From the NCBI RefSeq assembly GCF_964340395.1, contig NC_135562.1, forward strand, positions 3,177,634 through 3,205,133: a stretch of DNA of 27,500 nucleotides, given 5' to 3'. The position numbers and the translations under genes were made by a program. This document shows, piece by piece, positions 10,478 through 21,000 of this stretch; the stretch's first letter is position 1, and each line of letters begins with the position of its first letter. The stretch is from Glandiceps talaboti (lineage: Eukaryota > Hemichordata > Enteropneusta > Spengelidae). Under the pieces are notes generated by a model, which saw nothing but the letters and a program-made list of their open reading frames with translations, did not search any database and was not told the origin of the DNA.

Positions 10478-13400
10478 CTGAAAAAAAACATGACTGAAAT
10501 GAGAAGTGTAGCATGACAAGAGGGAAGGGCGAGGTGGAAACAGGTACACGTGACTCTAAATTCCACCTGAAACAGGTACATGTGACTCTAAAATTCCACC
10601 TGTAACAGGTACACGTGACTTTAAATTGCACCTTGAACATGTACATATGACTCTAAATTCCACCTGTAACAGGTACACGTGACTCTAAAATTCCACCTGT
10701 AACAGGTACACGTGACTCTAAATTGCACCTGGAACAGGTACACGTGACTCTAAATTCCACCTCTAACAGGTACACGTGACTCTAAATTCCACCTCTAACA
10801 GGTACACGTGACTCTAAATTCCACCTCTAACAGGTACACATGACTTTAAATTGCACCTTGAACATGTACATATGACTCTAAATTCCACCTGTAACAGGTA
10901 CACGTGACTCTAAAATTCCACCTGTAACAGGTACACGTGACTCTAAATTGCACCTGGAACAGGTACACGTGACTCTAAATTCCACCTCTAACAGGTACAC
11001 GTGACTCTAAATTCCACCTCTAACAGGTACACGTGACTCTAAATTCCACCTCTAACAGGTACACGTGACTCTAAATTCCACCTCTAACAGGTACACGTGA
11101 CTCTAAATTCCACCTCTAACAGGTACACATGACTCTAAATTCCAATGTAACAGGTACACGTGACTCTAAATTCCAATGTAACAGGTACATGTGACTCTAA
11201 AATTCCACCTGTAACAGGTACACATGACTCTAAATTCCACCTGTCACAGGTACACGTGACTCTAAAATGTACCTGAAACATGTACATGTGACTCTAAATT
11301 CCACCTGTAACAGGTACACGTGACTCTGAATTCCACCTGAAACAGGTACGTGTGAGTCTAAATTGCACCTGAAACATGTACACGTGACTCTAAATTCCAC
11401 CTGTAACAGGTACACGTGACTCTAAATTGCATCTGAAACAGGTACACGTGACTCTAAATTCTACCTCTAACAGGTACACGTGACTCTAAATTCTACCTGT
11501 AACAGGTAAATGTGACTCTAAATTCCACCTGTAACAGGTACACGTGACTCTAAAATGTACCTGAAACATGTACATGTTTCTCTAAATTCCACCTGTAACA
11601 GGTACACGTGACTCTAAAATGTACCTGAAACAGGTACTCGTGACTCTATAATCCACCTATACCTATTTTCTGAAACTCATTTCTTTCAGTTGGCTGGTCA
11701 TGAACATTTGGTCTTGGCCATGGACAGAAAACCTAAATTTCGTAGAAATGTGTTTTTAAAGTAAATCCACCATTTACAAAATATGACAGTCTGGCAACTT
11801 CAATACGTTTATTTACAGAGTACATTGATATAGTGCACTCATTGACTGGGTATACAATCAATACACATGTAATGGGGTGACCAAATAGCACAAAGTTGGT
11901 TGGCAAGTGAGAGTGAGATGGAGTTTCAATTTATTTGTACAATAAAAACATCATCATGTCATTTTATACGATATTCAACTTTCTGGCGAAAGTTCTATCG
12001 GATGCTGGAAACCATTCAACACGTTTAAATAATTGAAAATACATCAGTTTGAAACACTGATAACTGCCCAAACCTGAAAACTTATATGCTGTGCCTCTTT
12101 AAGTGTTAAATAACAATGTTTTGACCTTTGCCCTACTATTATGCAAATGAATTGACAGATTTTACATGTCATTAATATTCAATTTATTCTTGAATAATTT
12201 ACGATATTTGTTACATCATTCCTGTTAAATATTCATACATTTATCAATAATTCATAACCATACCTGTTGTTTTTGCTGCATTTTCCTTTGGTTTTTCAGG
12301 GATTTCCGCTTCCTCTGTTTCCTGCTTTCCACTTCCTCTCGCCCGATCTAAGACAGAGTAAAAGCACAGTTTCAAATCAATAGAAATGATACCATTTTGT
12401 TGAATAGTCACATTCAATATTTAATCGACGTATTTGACAGAAACAAAGGTATGAATATTACCGGAACCCTAGCCAAGTTAAGACGCTATTTTTCTCTTAA
12501 TATAAAACGTTAGTCTGTAAGGTACGCCGTGACGGTTGTGGGGCGCCACGTCGGAACGACACGACGTATCGAACAGTAATTAAACAATTATTCAAAATTC
12601 ATCTTTAGTGTTGTATTCATATTAACTTGAAATAAACATAAAATCTCCATACAGCATTGACAAATAATAACGTGCAGTTTCTCCCAGATCCTGACGTTTT
12701 GAATCCCAGTTCATAATTACAATACTACATAACTCATGTTTGCTACTTGTTTCAACATTATTATAAATAGTATGACACGTCTAAGTGTTAATTTTATGGG
12801 AAAAAAACGATTACAGATAAATGTTCAGGTCTGGGCGGTATCAGGAACGCCCAACTTCACATACGCCCTGACGCAACAAAGAAGAGAAACCATTCTTGTA
12901 AGTAAGCCAAAGTAATAGTGTTAATATTTTTTTCCACTGACGCAACCAAAAATATTTTTTTAAGAGTGTACACGAGGCAGAGTTGCTGTAAAAGAGAGTT
13001 GTGGTTTACGACAATGGAATAGTATGTGAGATACAGCACAGTGCTCATATAATGATTGTAAACTTGATTAGCAGACTTGATATTTATAGTAAATGATCCA
13101 AAATCAATTGTCATTCACGACGACTTATGAAGTGCTTGTGAATCGACTGAAATTAAAAGGCGGCTTTGATCGCGTCATATCCTGCCCTTTATGCACATAT
13201 TGAAAAGGGGGTGTCGGGTGGGGGGAGGGGGGAGTCAACCCGAATGTTGTGCGTGAGTTTCCTCCTATAACGGTGTTGTACCTTTCACTTTTAAAATAAT
13301 TTGAAACTGTTGAAATCACACTAGAGCTCAGCTGGGTTTATTCCATTGTGGGGGTCAGCACACGTTCGTTTTGGGATCCACCGTCGCTTCTCTTTCATTC

Positions 13401-14311
13401 ACCAAATCTCTCTCCCTTCAATCACTTGTATCTTAGTATTAGATGGGATTTTTTTATAATTAAACAACCGATGTATTTTTTTAAAAAAATAAAATAAAAA
13501 ACTCAATATAATAGGGCTTTACAAGCGAGAATTCTTACACTTACATCCACCTTGGTGCAATAATAATTACTGACGGTGTTTTTTACGCATGCGTACCAAT
13601 AGATCATTGCTTAACAGATATCAATGCATCTTGGCAGATCAATATATTCAGGAACGACTCATTTGCTAAATTGTTTCTAAATTGCGTTATCTATGTGTCA
13701 CATGTTTCCACTTAGCTTTAATTCGCTGTGAGTGGCGGTAACGACTAACTCTAACACAATCTGTACTCAGTTCCCTACATAGACCAATTCTAGATATTTC
13801 TATGAAGTTAAGCTCAGAAGGTTAAGCCGTTCAAATGCACTAAAAGGGTTAAGGCAGTGCGCGCCTCAGAAATAAATATCTCAGACTTTTGCTTTTACTT
13901 TCTTCAAGAAACGCTAAGCTCATTCGTAGTTAAATCAAGAAACGGCATCAGGGGTCACCCTACAAAGTTCTTCCAGAGTAGGGATCAGAATGACTTCAAA
14001 ATTAAGTTTTTAAGAATCCAAAATAGTCTCCGAAATACTGTGTGTATCATTTAATGGGAAAATCAAATATTGACATTTTCCTCAATACAGGAAGTAGACC
14101 CCCGACCCCCAAATGTCTTGTATTATTTATTTTCAAAGGAGTGGGATTAAGCTTCCATATGGCAAACTTTGGAGGGGTTAGTGAATTTGACCCCATAAGG
14201 TGCGTTCTAATGAACAGTCAAAGAATAACAGGGTCACTAACCTGCATTAAAGAGTAGAAATAGAAGACATGTGAGACAAAACATCTGCCAGGTCTTTCTG
14301 AAACTCGCCAT
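9834..14311 (-). CDS. spliced gene for a predicted 265-aa type I single-pass membrane protein with acidic cytoplasmic tail
   Basis: Join, read on the minus strand: 14311-14242, 12347-12264, 10477-9834. Both introns are GT-AG and both interrupt codons after the first base (phase 1). The frame stays open to TAA at 9836-9834. Predicted product: signal peptide ~1-23; short charged extracellular stalk ~24-58 without cysteines or N-glycosylation sequons; one transmembrane helix ~59-81; RR stop-transfer; then a ~184-residue cytoplasmic tail rich in E and K with PPSY at 247-250. Phase-1 boundaries are typical of extracellular modules, so alternatively used ectodomain exons could exist in intron 1. 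I do not recognise the family. The role could be adhesion, adaptor or receptor; this is not determinable here. Intron 2 holds a large minisatellite. The exon order is inferred from splice sites and phase and has no transcript support. Confidence 0.75.
10537..11667. repeat. 32-33 bp minisatellite, about 35 units, inside intron 2 of the membrane protein gene
   Basis: Plus-strand unit: ACAGGTACACGTGACTCTAA then ATTCCACCTGTA. Roughly two thirds of the units keep an intact CACGTG E-box within ACACGTGACT. The junction between units is often ACCTGT-A-ACAGGT, a second inverted repeat. Variants cluster by subtype (CCTCTA, CCTGTA, GCACCTGGA, GTACATATG). Period differences of 32 versus 33 come from an extra A. 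The reading frames open through the array produce cysteine-containing periodic peptides and are not genes. The array lies within the transcribed intron 12263-10478. Confidence 0.97.
11668..12263 (-). other. remainder of intron 2, unique sequence
   Basis: AT-rich, no additional exon with compatible phase seen. The donor of intron 2 is at 12263-12262 (ACAG|GTATGG on the minus strand). Confidence 0.65.
12264..12347 (-). CDS. exon 2: 84-nt symmetric phase 1-1 exon encoding a charged extracellular stalk
   Basis: Bounded by a clean acceptor (pyrimidine-rich stretch ending TCTTAG at 12348-12353) and a good donor (ACAG|GTATGG). The 28-codon equivalent encodes an R/G/K start and then an E-, K- and P-rich stretch ending KTT before the membrane-proximal EWKAW of exon 3. 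Because it is divisible by three with equal phases, skipping it would keep the frame and give an even shorter ectodomain, so it may be a cassette exon. Confidence 0.8.
12348..14241 (-). other. intron 1 of the membrane protein gene
   Basis: About 1.9 kb from GTTAGT donor to TTAG acceptor. It contains a CpG-rich patch at ~12529-12580, a 12-bp palindrome TACGCATGCGTA at 13584-13595 (NRF1-like), a G-rich tract at ~13206-13231 and an A/T-homopolymer-rich patch at ~13450-13500. A good minus-strand acceptor at 12987-12986 exists, but its phase-1 frame hits a stop after eight codons. No extra domain exon could be supported. Confidence 0.6.
14242..14311 (-). CDS. exon 1 (first coding exon): signal peptide
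   Basis: Encodes 23 residues plus one base: MASFRKTWQ (basic n-region with R5 and K6), then a hydrophobic core MFCLTCLLFLLF, then NA. This is a textbook secretory signal layout, with cleavage plausible after A23. The start has A at -3 and G at +4 and follows an in-frame stop at 14341-14339. The donor is GCAG|GTTAGT at 14242/14241. Splicing to exon 2 makes Asp24 from G+AT. Too short for ordinary ORF detection. Confidence 0.78.
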
Positions 14312-14376
14312 TCTGATTGAATCTACCGTCTGCTTTCTTCAATCACATTCACTCTGGTACAACTCCAAAACGATTA

Positions 14377-14760
14377 TCCCCGCGACTATATCACCACAGA
14401 CAAAGCTATAACAGAGGAAATGACATTCTATCAAGTATCACCACAAGCAAAGGAGCAGAACATTTGATTAAGGAAGAAAACGGTTACTCTATCAGCTATG
14501 GCCATAAACAAAGCTGTAAAAAAGTGGGAAATCTGAGAAATTGGTTTCCCTTAAACTATATTATCACAAACAAAGCTGTAGAGGAAGTGAAAAAATAAGA
14601 GAAAGCTGCTATCCCCCACAGGCTAAGGTGTAGAAAAGATAGAGAACGTTTATGTTATTTCCTCAAGTATCACTACAAGCAAAGGTGTAGAAAGAGTGAA
14701 ACAAAAAAAGTGTTAATCTCTTAAACTATATCATCATAATGTGTAGATGATCGTGAAGTG
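14377..14760. repeat. degenerate ~50-65 bp tandem array just upstream of the membrane protein gene
   Basis: Related blocks recur at about 14386, 14433, 14487, 14554, 14606, 14665 and 14726. They share a core like TATCACCACAAACAAAGCTG followed by an A/G-rich TAGARGAAGTGAAA. The best-matching pair is 14433 and 14665. Copies are old and diverged. On the minus strand this lies 5' of exon 1, so it may include promoter or leader. Confidence 0.75.
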
Positions 14761-17700
14761 AGAAATAGCGAAAAGAAATATCGTAATAGATGTACCTCTA
14801 AGAACATGTACGGTTTGAATAAGTTTACTCTGGTAAATTAAACCCAAAATTGATCAGGTTGAGCTTAATGATTCAAATCTTGGTCAAAGAAAATAAATAC
14901 CATTCTGGTTATCTACTGATTAGATAGTTTTATCGATGACCCAAATTTTACAGTGACTCCCAAACGAACCTAAGGCTTGTAAGTAATGTGCTTTACATCC
15001 GTCCATCCATTCAAGATATTCTTTATATCATAACAATTTTACATTCTGGATCAACGCCAATAGCTAGCTGGTTGTATACTTTTGATGAATTCACTGGCAA
15101 TGTTCAAACTCAATATTTCTGACAAATTATGTTACTTAATCCAGTGTATGGAAAATGTAAGGAAAAAGGTGCAACCACTCTACGGTGTGTTCATTCAAGC
15201 TTTAATAAGCGTAATAAGACGCCGTTTATAGGTCATTGCTAGACCTCAAATTTGAAGAATTTAAGATAATTATTTTGCCTTGATGAAATTCAAGATCTTA
15301 TAGAAACTGAATTATATTGACATTGAAATTCCCCAGTGATGTTATTTAGAGGTCAAGAGAACCTATTACTAACATTACATTAGTTAACGTGATATTTTCC
15401 AGTCCATACCTATCACGGCCAATGTCACCAGGCATCGTTCTTTACAGTACACGTATTTTTTTATGATACTATTGTAAATATGGGCAGATAATAGGGGAAA
15501 CCCTTCGGACATATCGATTTATTCCGATGAAAATTTTAACACATTGTTACCACACAGATCATGATGACGTCTGGTACAAATGTAAATCAATGTTAAGGTA
15601 TGTATATAGACTGACTTCAGTTATAAGTGTATTGCAATAGAATGTTTGCTTTCGTTTGGAAAGAGTCGGCATGTCTAGACTATCCGGTGTATCTACCCAT
15701 ATTATCACAGATCTAGATTTTAAAAAAAAATACGTGTGTGAACTGAAACGGATGGGGAGTGCGAATTATGCAGTACATTATGTTATATAATTACGAATTA
15801 CATAATAAATAATCCAATGTTCGTGTTTACACCAGCCTCAAATGAAAATTACTGTTCAATTTACAAATTACGGCGAATTATTTTGCGTCATCATCTGCTA
15901 CTTTCTACGGTTGTCTAAGGTTTCACATTATAGATGTTACAGTCATTTGTAAGTCGTACGTACGATGATTTTGTTTGGATTTGGGTAAATTTCCGTTCCG
16001 TGTACATAGAAAATAAGACTAGTACTTTTGAATGGATAACGTATAATGTACGTGATTACGAAGCACAACGGACAAATTGCGTGTTTACGATCTTTATTTC
16101 GAAGTTTTACAGTGTACGAAACATAAAAAGAGTTGATCCGTTACGAAAATACCCGTGTCTACCCTCTCATGTACCATCTCTTAAAAATTTTAATGCACAA
16201 TATAAATTCATAAAATATCACCTTACAATACAATTATGAAAACATAACGTACGCCGTTACTATATGAGTTTACTCAATTATGAATATTTATTATCTTTAT
16301 ACAGTTTCTTTTGAATTAGTCATACAACATCCGGGGTATTTGGGCCTAGTATTTCTGTCTCTCTATACTTAGTTGATTAAAACAGTGTAGATGTACCTAG
16401 GTATTCCTCTGTGAGAACGAGATTACGAATTCGTGATGGACAAAGATTCTAAATAAAAAATATAGTTGTACTTCTCAGCGAGTCGAAAAATTCTATCCAT
16501 ATGATAACACTTTGGCAATTGAAAAAACCTAGCTTTGTTTTGTATTCATATAATGTATGTGTGATAATAAGACATTCAGATGTTGACGCCAACCTATTTT
16601 TGCAGGAATATCACGTCTAGAGTATCTTTATTAAGTAGTGGAGGTGTACACAGTTATTGACCATAGGGCGATTACATTAAATATACTGAAACAAGTAAGA
16701 ACAAAATTGGAATTCAAGTCGCCAAGCCATATTCTGAATGGAGACGTGCATTCGAAGTTCGGAAATCAAACCAACCATGGCTAAAACGGTCATCTGGCAG
16801 GATAACAGGTAGATTTAGTAATAGTCGTAATACACTGAGACAGAAACTCATTACAAAACGTATTAGCTATATGCTCTAGTTAACTGTCTATGAATGACAT
16901 TAACCTACTGTTGAGCATACAAGTTACAGTCACCTGAGGCTGAACAACGTGTATGTTATAGTTATTGTAAATATTCATATACTACAGTTATTACCAGTAT
17001 CTCAAATCTCAAGTCTTTGTACATTTCATTATTGTCACTAGTACATTAATTCTGAGTTACAATTTTAATTAGCTAGACAGTCTATCAACATAACAGAAAT
17101 TATTTAATTAAAACTTTAATACAGGCCTCGTATTCTATTTCGTCACATAATTCAATTTAATTGCTTTTTTCAGGTTACTCGTTTTCTTTTGTGAATAAAT
17201 AAATCAAATCACAATATTGTAGAACATTTTGAATCCTTATTGAGTCGCAGTGCAATACACGTAATAAATCTGTAGTTTGAACGATGTTAGGATAACAAAC
17301 TGTATGGCAAGAGTAGACGCAGCTGGTGAAATAAGTCACTCAAACCTCAATCGTTTCGAAAAATGACATTTAACGGTCGGATATTTGAGATTATTACACA
17401 CTGTTCCTTTGTCAATATTGATAGTATATTATTTCTGTCAATTTAGCGGAATTCGAAAATATGATGAAGCTTAAAGTGTGTTGTTCGTCTGAGGCCATAC
17501 AAAATAAATTGTCTGTTTCGGACTACATACCTTTCAGATATATTTTTAATGTAATTATCTATTCGTTGGTTTTTGGGATCTCTAAATTTGTGTTAATTTA
17601 TCGAAAGTTCTGTTTTTTAAAGCCATTTTCGGGATTTTGTTATCAAAACATTAAAATAGTTTAGGTTTGACAGGTACAAAACTACATGTTGGCAGTATCT

Positions 17701-17811
17701 GTTAATTGTAACCACATATTTGTCGATTGTTTCAACTGACATATGCACGGTTGTCACTGCACATTGAATATACTATTCAAATTGGAATCTGTCTTGAGTT
17801 GGTTTTCGTGT
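14761..17811. other. gene-free spacer
   Basis: No gene supported. The 101-codon plus-strand frame at 15934-16239 lies in a CpG-enriched patch but shows no domain. A possible small first exon with excellent start context and donor is at 16777-16808. The 67-codon frame at 17461-17664 looks random. The rest is AT-rich. Confidence 0.5.
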
Positions 17812-18090
17812 GTGTTTTAAGAACAGTGGATAATCACGATCAGATATCGTCGTCACAAATTACACTACTTTCAACCCTGTCTGTGTTTGAGAACCGTGAA
17901 TACTCATCTATAAATATCATCACGAAATAGACAGTTTTGTGGGGTCTGTCTGTTTGACAACCATGGATAAAATTTTCTTTAATTATGGTCACGCTCGACA
18001 TACATAGTTTTTGCATCTGTCTGTGTTTGCGAACAGTGGACAATCACCCTTTTGAAGATCTCCTCACGAAATACATCGTTTTCATCTCAC
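17812..18090. repeat. degenerate ~70-bp tandem array, four copies
   Basis: Copies begin near 17812, 17883, 17951 and 18023. Each starts GTGTTTGMGAACAGTGGATAA-like, then has a weakly conserved middle, then a CACGAAATA-type segment and a TCTGTCT end. The overlapping frames on both strands (17727-17930 plus, 17840-18043 minus) are therefore repeat artefacts. Confidence 0.8.
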
Positions 18091-21000
18091 TAACAGGAAA
18101 TTGGCAACACCAGTAATTTCTACCCTGTCTAGCTTACAATGTATTGCTGAAAACTTTCAATTTTACGGTCAAATCATTAAAGCACACAATTTAGCATCAA
18201 ACTAGCTGATCTTATAAATAAAATATTAACTATTCACGCGCGCTGCTCTGGAAGAATCCATAATACATCCCGGCCAGTAAATTAATTCTTTTCAAATTGT
18301 AATTACGGAAATCGAATTGTGTATGGCCGCAAAGTACCATCCTCACAGAAGACTAATCCTCTCTAGATGGAATGGAGTATTCTAAATGAAATAAGCCAAA
18401 AAAGAATTCTAAGTTTGTGATGGAACATTTTCAAAATTGACAATTACCCTAATTCAACTTCCTTTAAATACATTTTATTGAAACGTAAAATTGGTAAATG
18501 TACCACGGATTAGCAAAGACAGGGGTCAAAGTGAGACACTATTCAACCTATATCTAAATAACAATCATTTACATTTGTGTATTGAAAATTGTTATAAAAT
18601 CTCCATATAATATCGAAAGATGTACGCATGGGCAGTTTGCATAAATCGTGGTAATTAACCAAGGTGCTCATTGCATTTTTTCATGCATCTACATTACTTC
18701 ATTGGATTATGAATTATGCCATGTTTTTTGCCTGACAGCTATGTTACAGATCTCTCGGTTACGAGTTATAATTGAACAAGCTCCCTTAGAATAGAATAGC
18801 ATATGTAATTTTTCTTAGAGACCTCTGCAAGCATACATAATGTATAATGACAGACCAGGAACAAAAATGTTTTGATTCATATCAGCACCACAGAATTAAT
18901 GGCGTGGACGAGATGTCGTGACGTAATAGGACCAAGGTATAGATTCCATATTTTTTTTGTTCGAATGCGTTCAACTTGCATTGCGTGAGGTAAGCTTATG
19001 ATGGTTACTTCACCGTATGTTGCATGTCATTCTCTTCTCTCTACCGCCGTCATTAGCACTTAATAAGTCACGCTACAGACGTACCTCTGACCGAGTTGAC
19101 CCTCCAGACACACATACTATCCCTAGCCCTCTAGAGGCACCGATTAAACTTATTTCGTCGACAAGTTGTCTCGCGACACGCTATATACCTTTCTTATTTC
19201 ACAGAATGTACATTTTAAAATCCCTACGTAGGAATATTCAAATTTGGTGTCACGTGACAATTTTCTCATTGTTCGGAGAGTGGAAATTAAGTTGAAAACT
19301 AAACATTGTTTGTCAACACAAAAAAGGAATGATCGCCTGTGTGAGACTGATTTTAAATAGATACCACTTTGTCAGATGAGTCAGCTAATTAAATGCAATT
19401 CCGTCGATTACCAAAGTGTAAGATTTTTTGTTTACAAGGACAACCTGGTCAATATAAGGTACAACCAGGTTATATTATTAAAACATAGTTAGGAATTATT
19501 GAGCTACTTTCATTTCAGCCAATCACGAGCAACATTATCACTTCATTTATCTAATCACAACGCATCTATAACTCCCCCGCCAAATCAGAGGGCGCTGCCA
19601 AAATGTAACTTTTCCCGAAATCCTAAAAGAACCTAAAATCATTTAAACAACTGTATGTAAACTATTTTTAGTGAGATAATTATTCAACAGAAATTGTTCA
19701 CGAATGAATAAATAAATACAAAAAAAACTACTTCTCAAGCTTCATTCTAAAATTAAGTTGAAAATTTACCAAAAAGGTTATATAAAATGAGAAATATGTT
19801 CACAAACATTTCGCGATAAAATACGAAGAAATGAAGAAGGTTTCACGAAGTGGGTAGTAGAACGTAAATATTGTTAGCATTTGTCCATCTGTATGGTGAT
19901 AAGCCTCTAACCTTCTCCTGTTACATCATCTACGTTGCACCTCAGTTTCGTGCAGCTGTAAAATTTGTCATAATTTTCTTCAGTTCACCTTTGTGCCAAA
20001 TTCGTTCAATCACTGAACGATAATGAATGTTTGATGATGACAGGAGTTGAGATTGAAGAGTGGGTGGAAGAAACAACATATTGTATTTCGTAGTCTGCTC
20101 GGACGACCGACAGGTGAATGCAATATGACTACTTTTGATGTAAAGGACAGTCGACGTGCATGATACGTTCTCCTGTCAGGCATAAGAGGGGGCCGTTTGA
20201 GGGGATTCGTATCAGGCGAGTAAAGGAGCATTCTTTCTTGACTAGAGGTTGACTGCATATTACTGTATGAATGCATCACTATCAAATGTGTCAAATAAAC
20301 GCCTAGGGGAATATATATAATAGAGCTGTTATCGGGGAAAGTGAGTAAGACTTGTTAGGTCGAGTCGTCTCAGGGGAATTCAGGGGTGCATAAAGAAACC
20401 AATTATTTAAAGTAATGCCATGACGGCTTTGAAATACTACTGGATTCACATACAATGTGCTTTGTTATTACAAATCTAATCCCTGTTCGTTCATTAAGAT
20501 ACATTTGCTAGTATCGAGTATTGAAAGTGAAACTGTTCTCGTTCGCTGTAGTGGATATCGCTTTAAGAATGGAAAGCCTCTAGAGTGTATGCTATCCACG
20601 TTGGCTAGCTGATCAACCGTACAGTCATTCTCAGTATTTATAATTAGTATGTATAACACGCCATTCAACTACAATCATTAAAACCTGCCTAATTTGTATT
20701 CTTTTGGAGTAATTTCCCTGTAAAGGGTATTCGAACTGGAAGATGTTAACTTATGTGAAAAAACATCTGCTGTTGCCTTGATCGATCTAGGTTTATACAT
20801 AATGATCGAAACAATGCTCTTTAATTTAGTTTTATCGTTATGAATCATACGTAACTACATGACTGAATTTAGTTATTACCGAATTTTTATATATGAATAA
20901 ATAAACATTATCACCTGACTTTAATCTAAAGTTAACATGCAACTTACAGGAAAGTTATAAAAAATGAAACTTTGTTAAAATTTTGGCGATACAATATTTT

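Noticed and set aside
10478-10646. Upstream extension of the acidic-tail frame starting with Met at 10646
   Set aside because: It reads through the T-rich acceptor and the minisatellite. The acceptor at 10480-10478 with phase match to exon 2 explains the start of the exon.
11230-11415. Cysteine-containing periodic peptide frame
   Set aside because: Minisatellite read in one frame; the 32/33-bp unit variation breaks any frame, and it is intronic.
10537-11667. CRISPR-like array
   Set aside because: Units are contiguous without unique spacers, and the genome is animal.
12864-12985. Possible extra exon after a good minus-strand acceptor (TTTTACAG at 12986)
   Set aside because: In the required phase 1 the frame stops after eight codons; frame 0 is open but incompatible with exons 1 and 2.
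13546-13615. Minus-strand segment ending SNYYCTKVD before GTAAGT, reminiscent of an Ig-domain C-terminal YYC
   Set aside because: Only ~21 codons after an in-frame stop, no acceptor, and the donor phase does not fit the phase-1 gene.
15934-16239. 101-codon plus-strand frame
   Set aside because: CpG-rich patch but no domain, hydrophobic signal or splice sites that support a gene.
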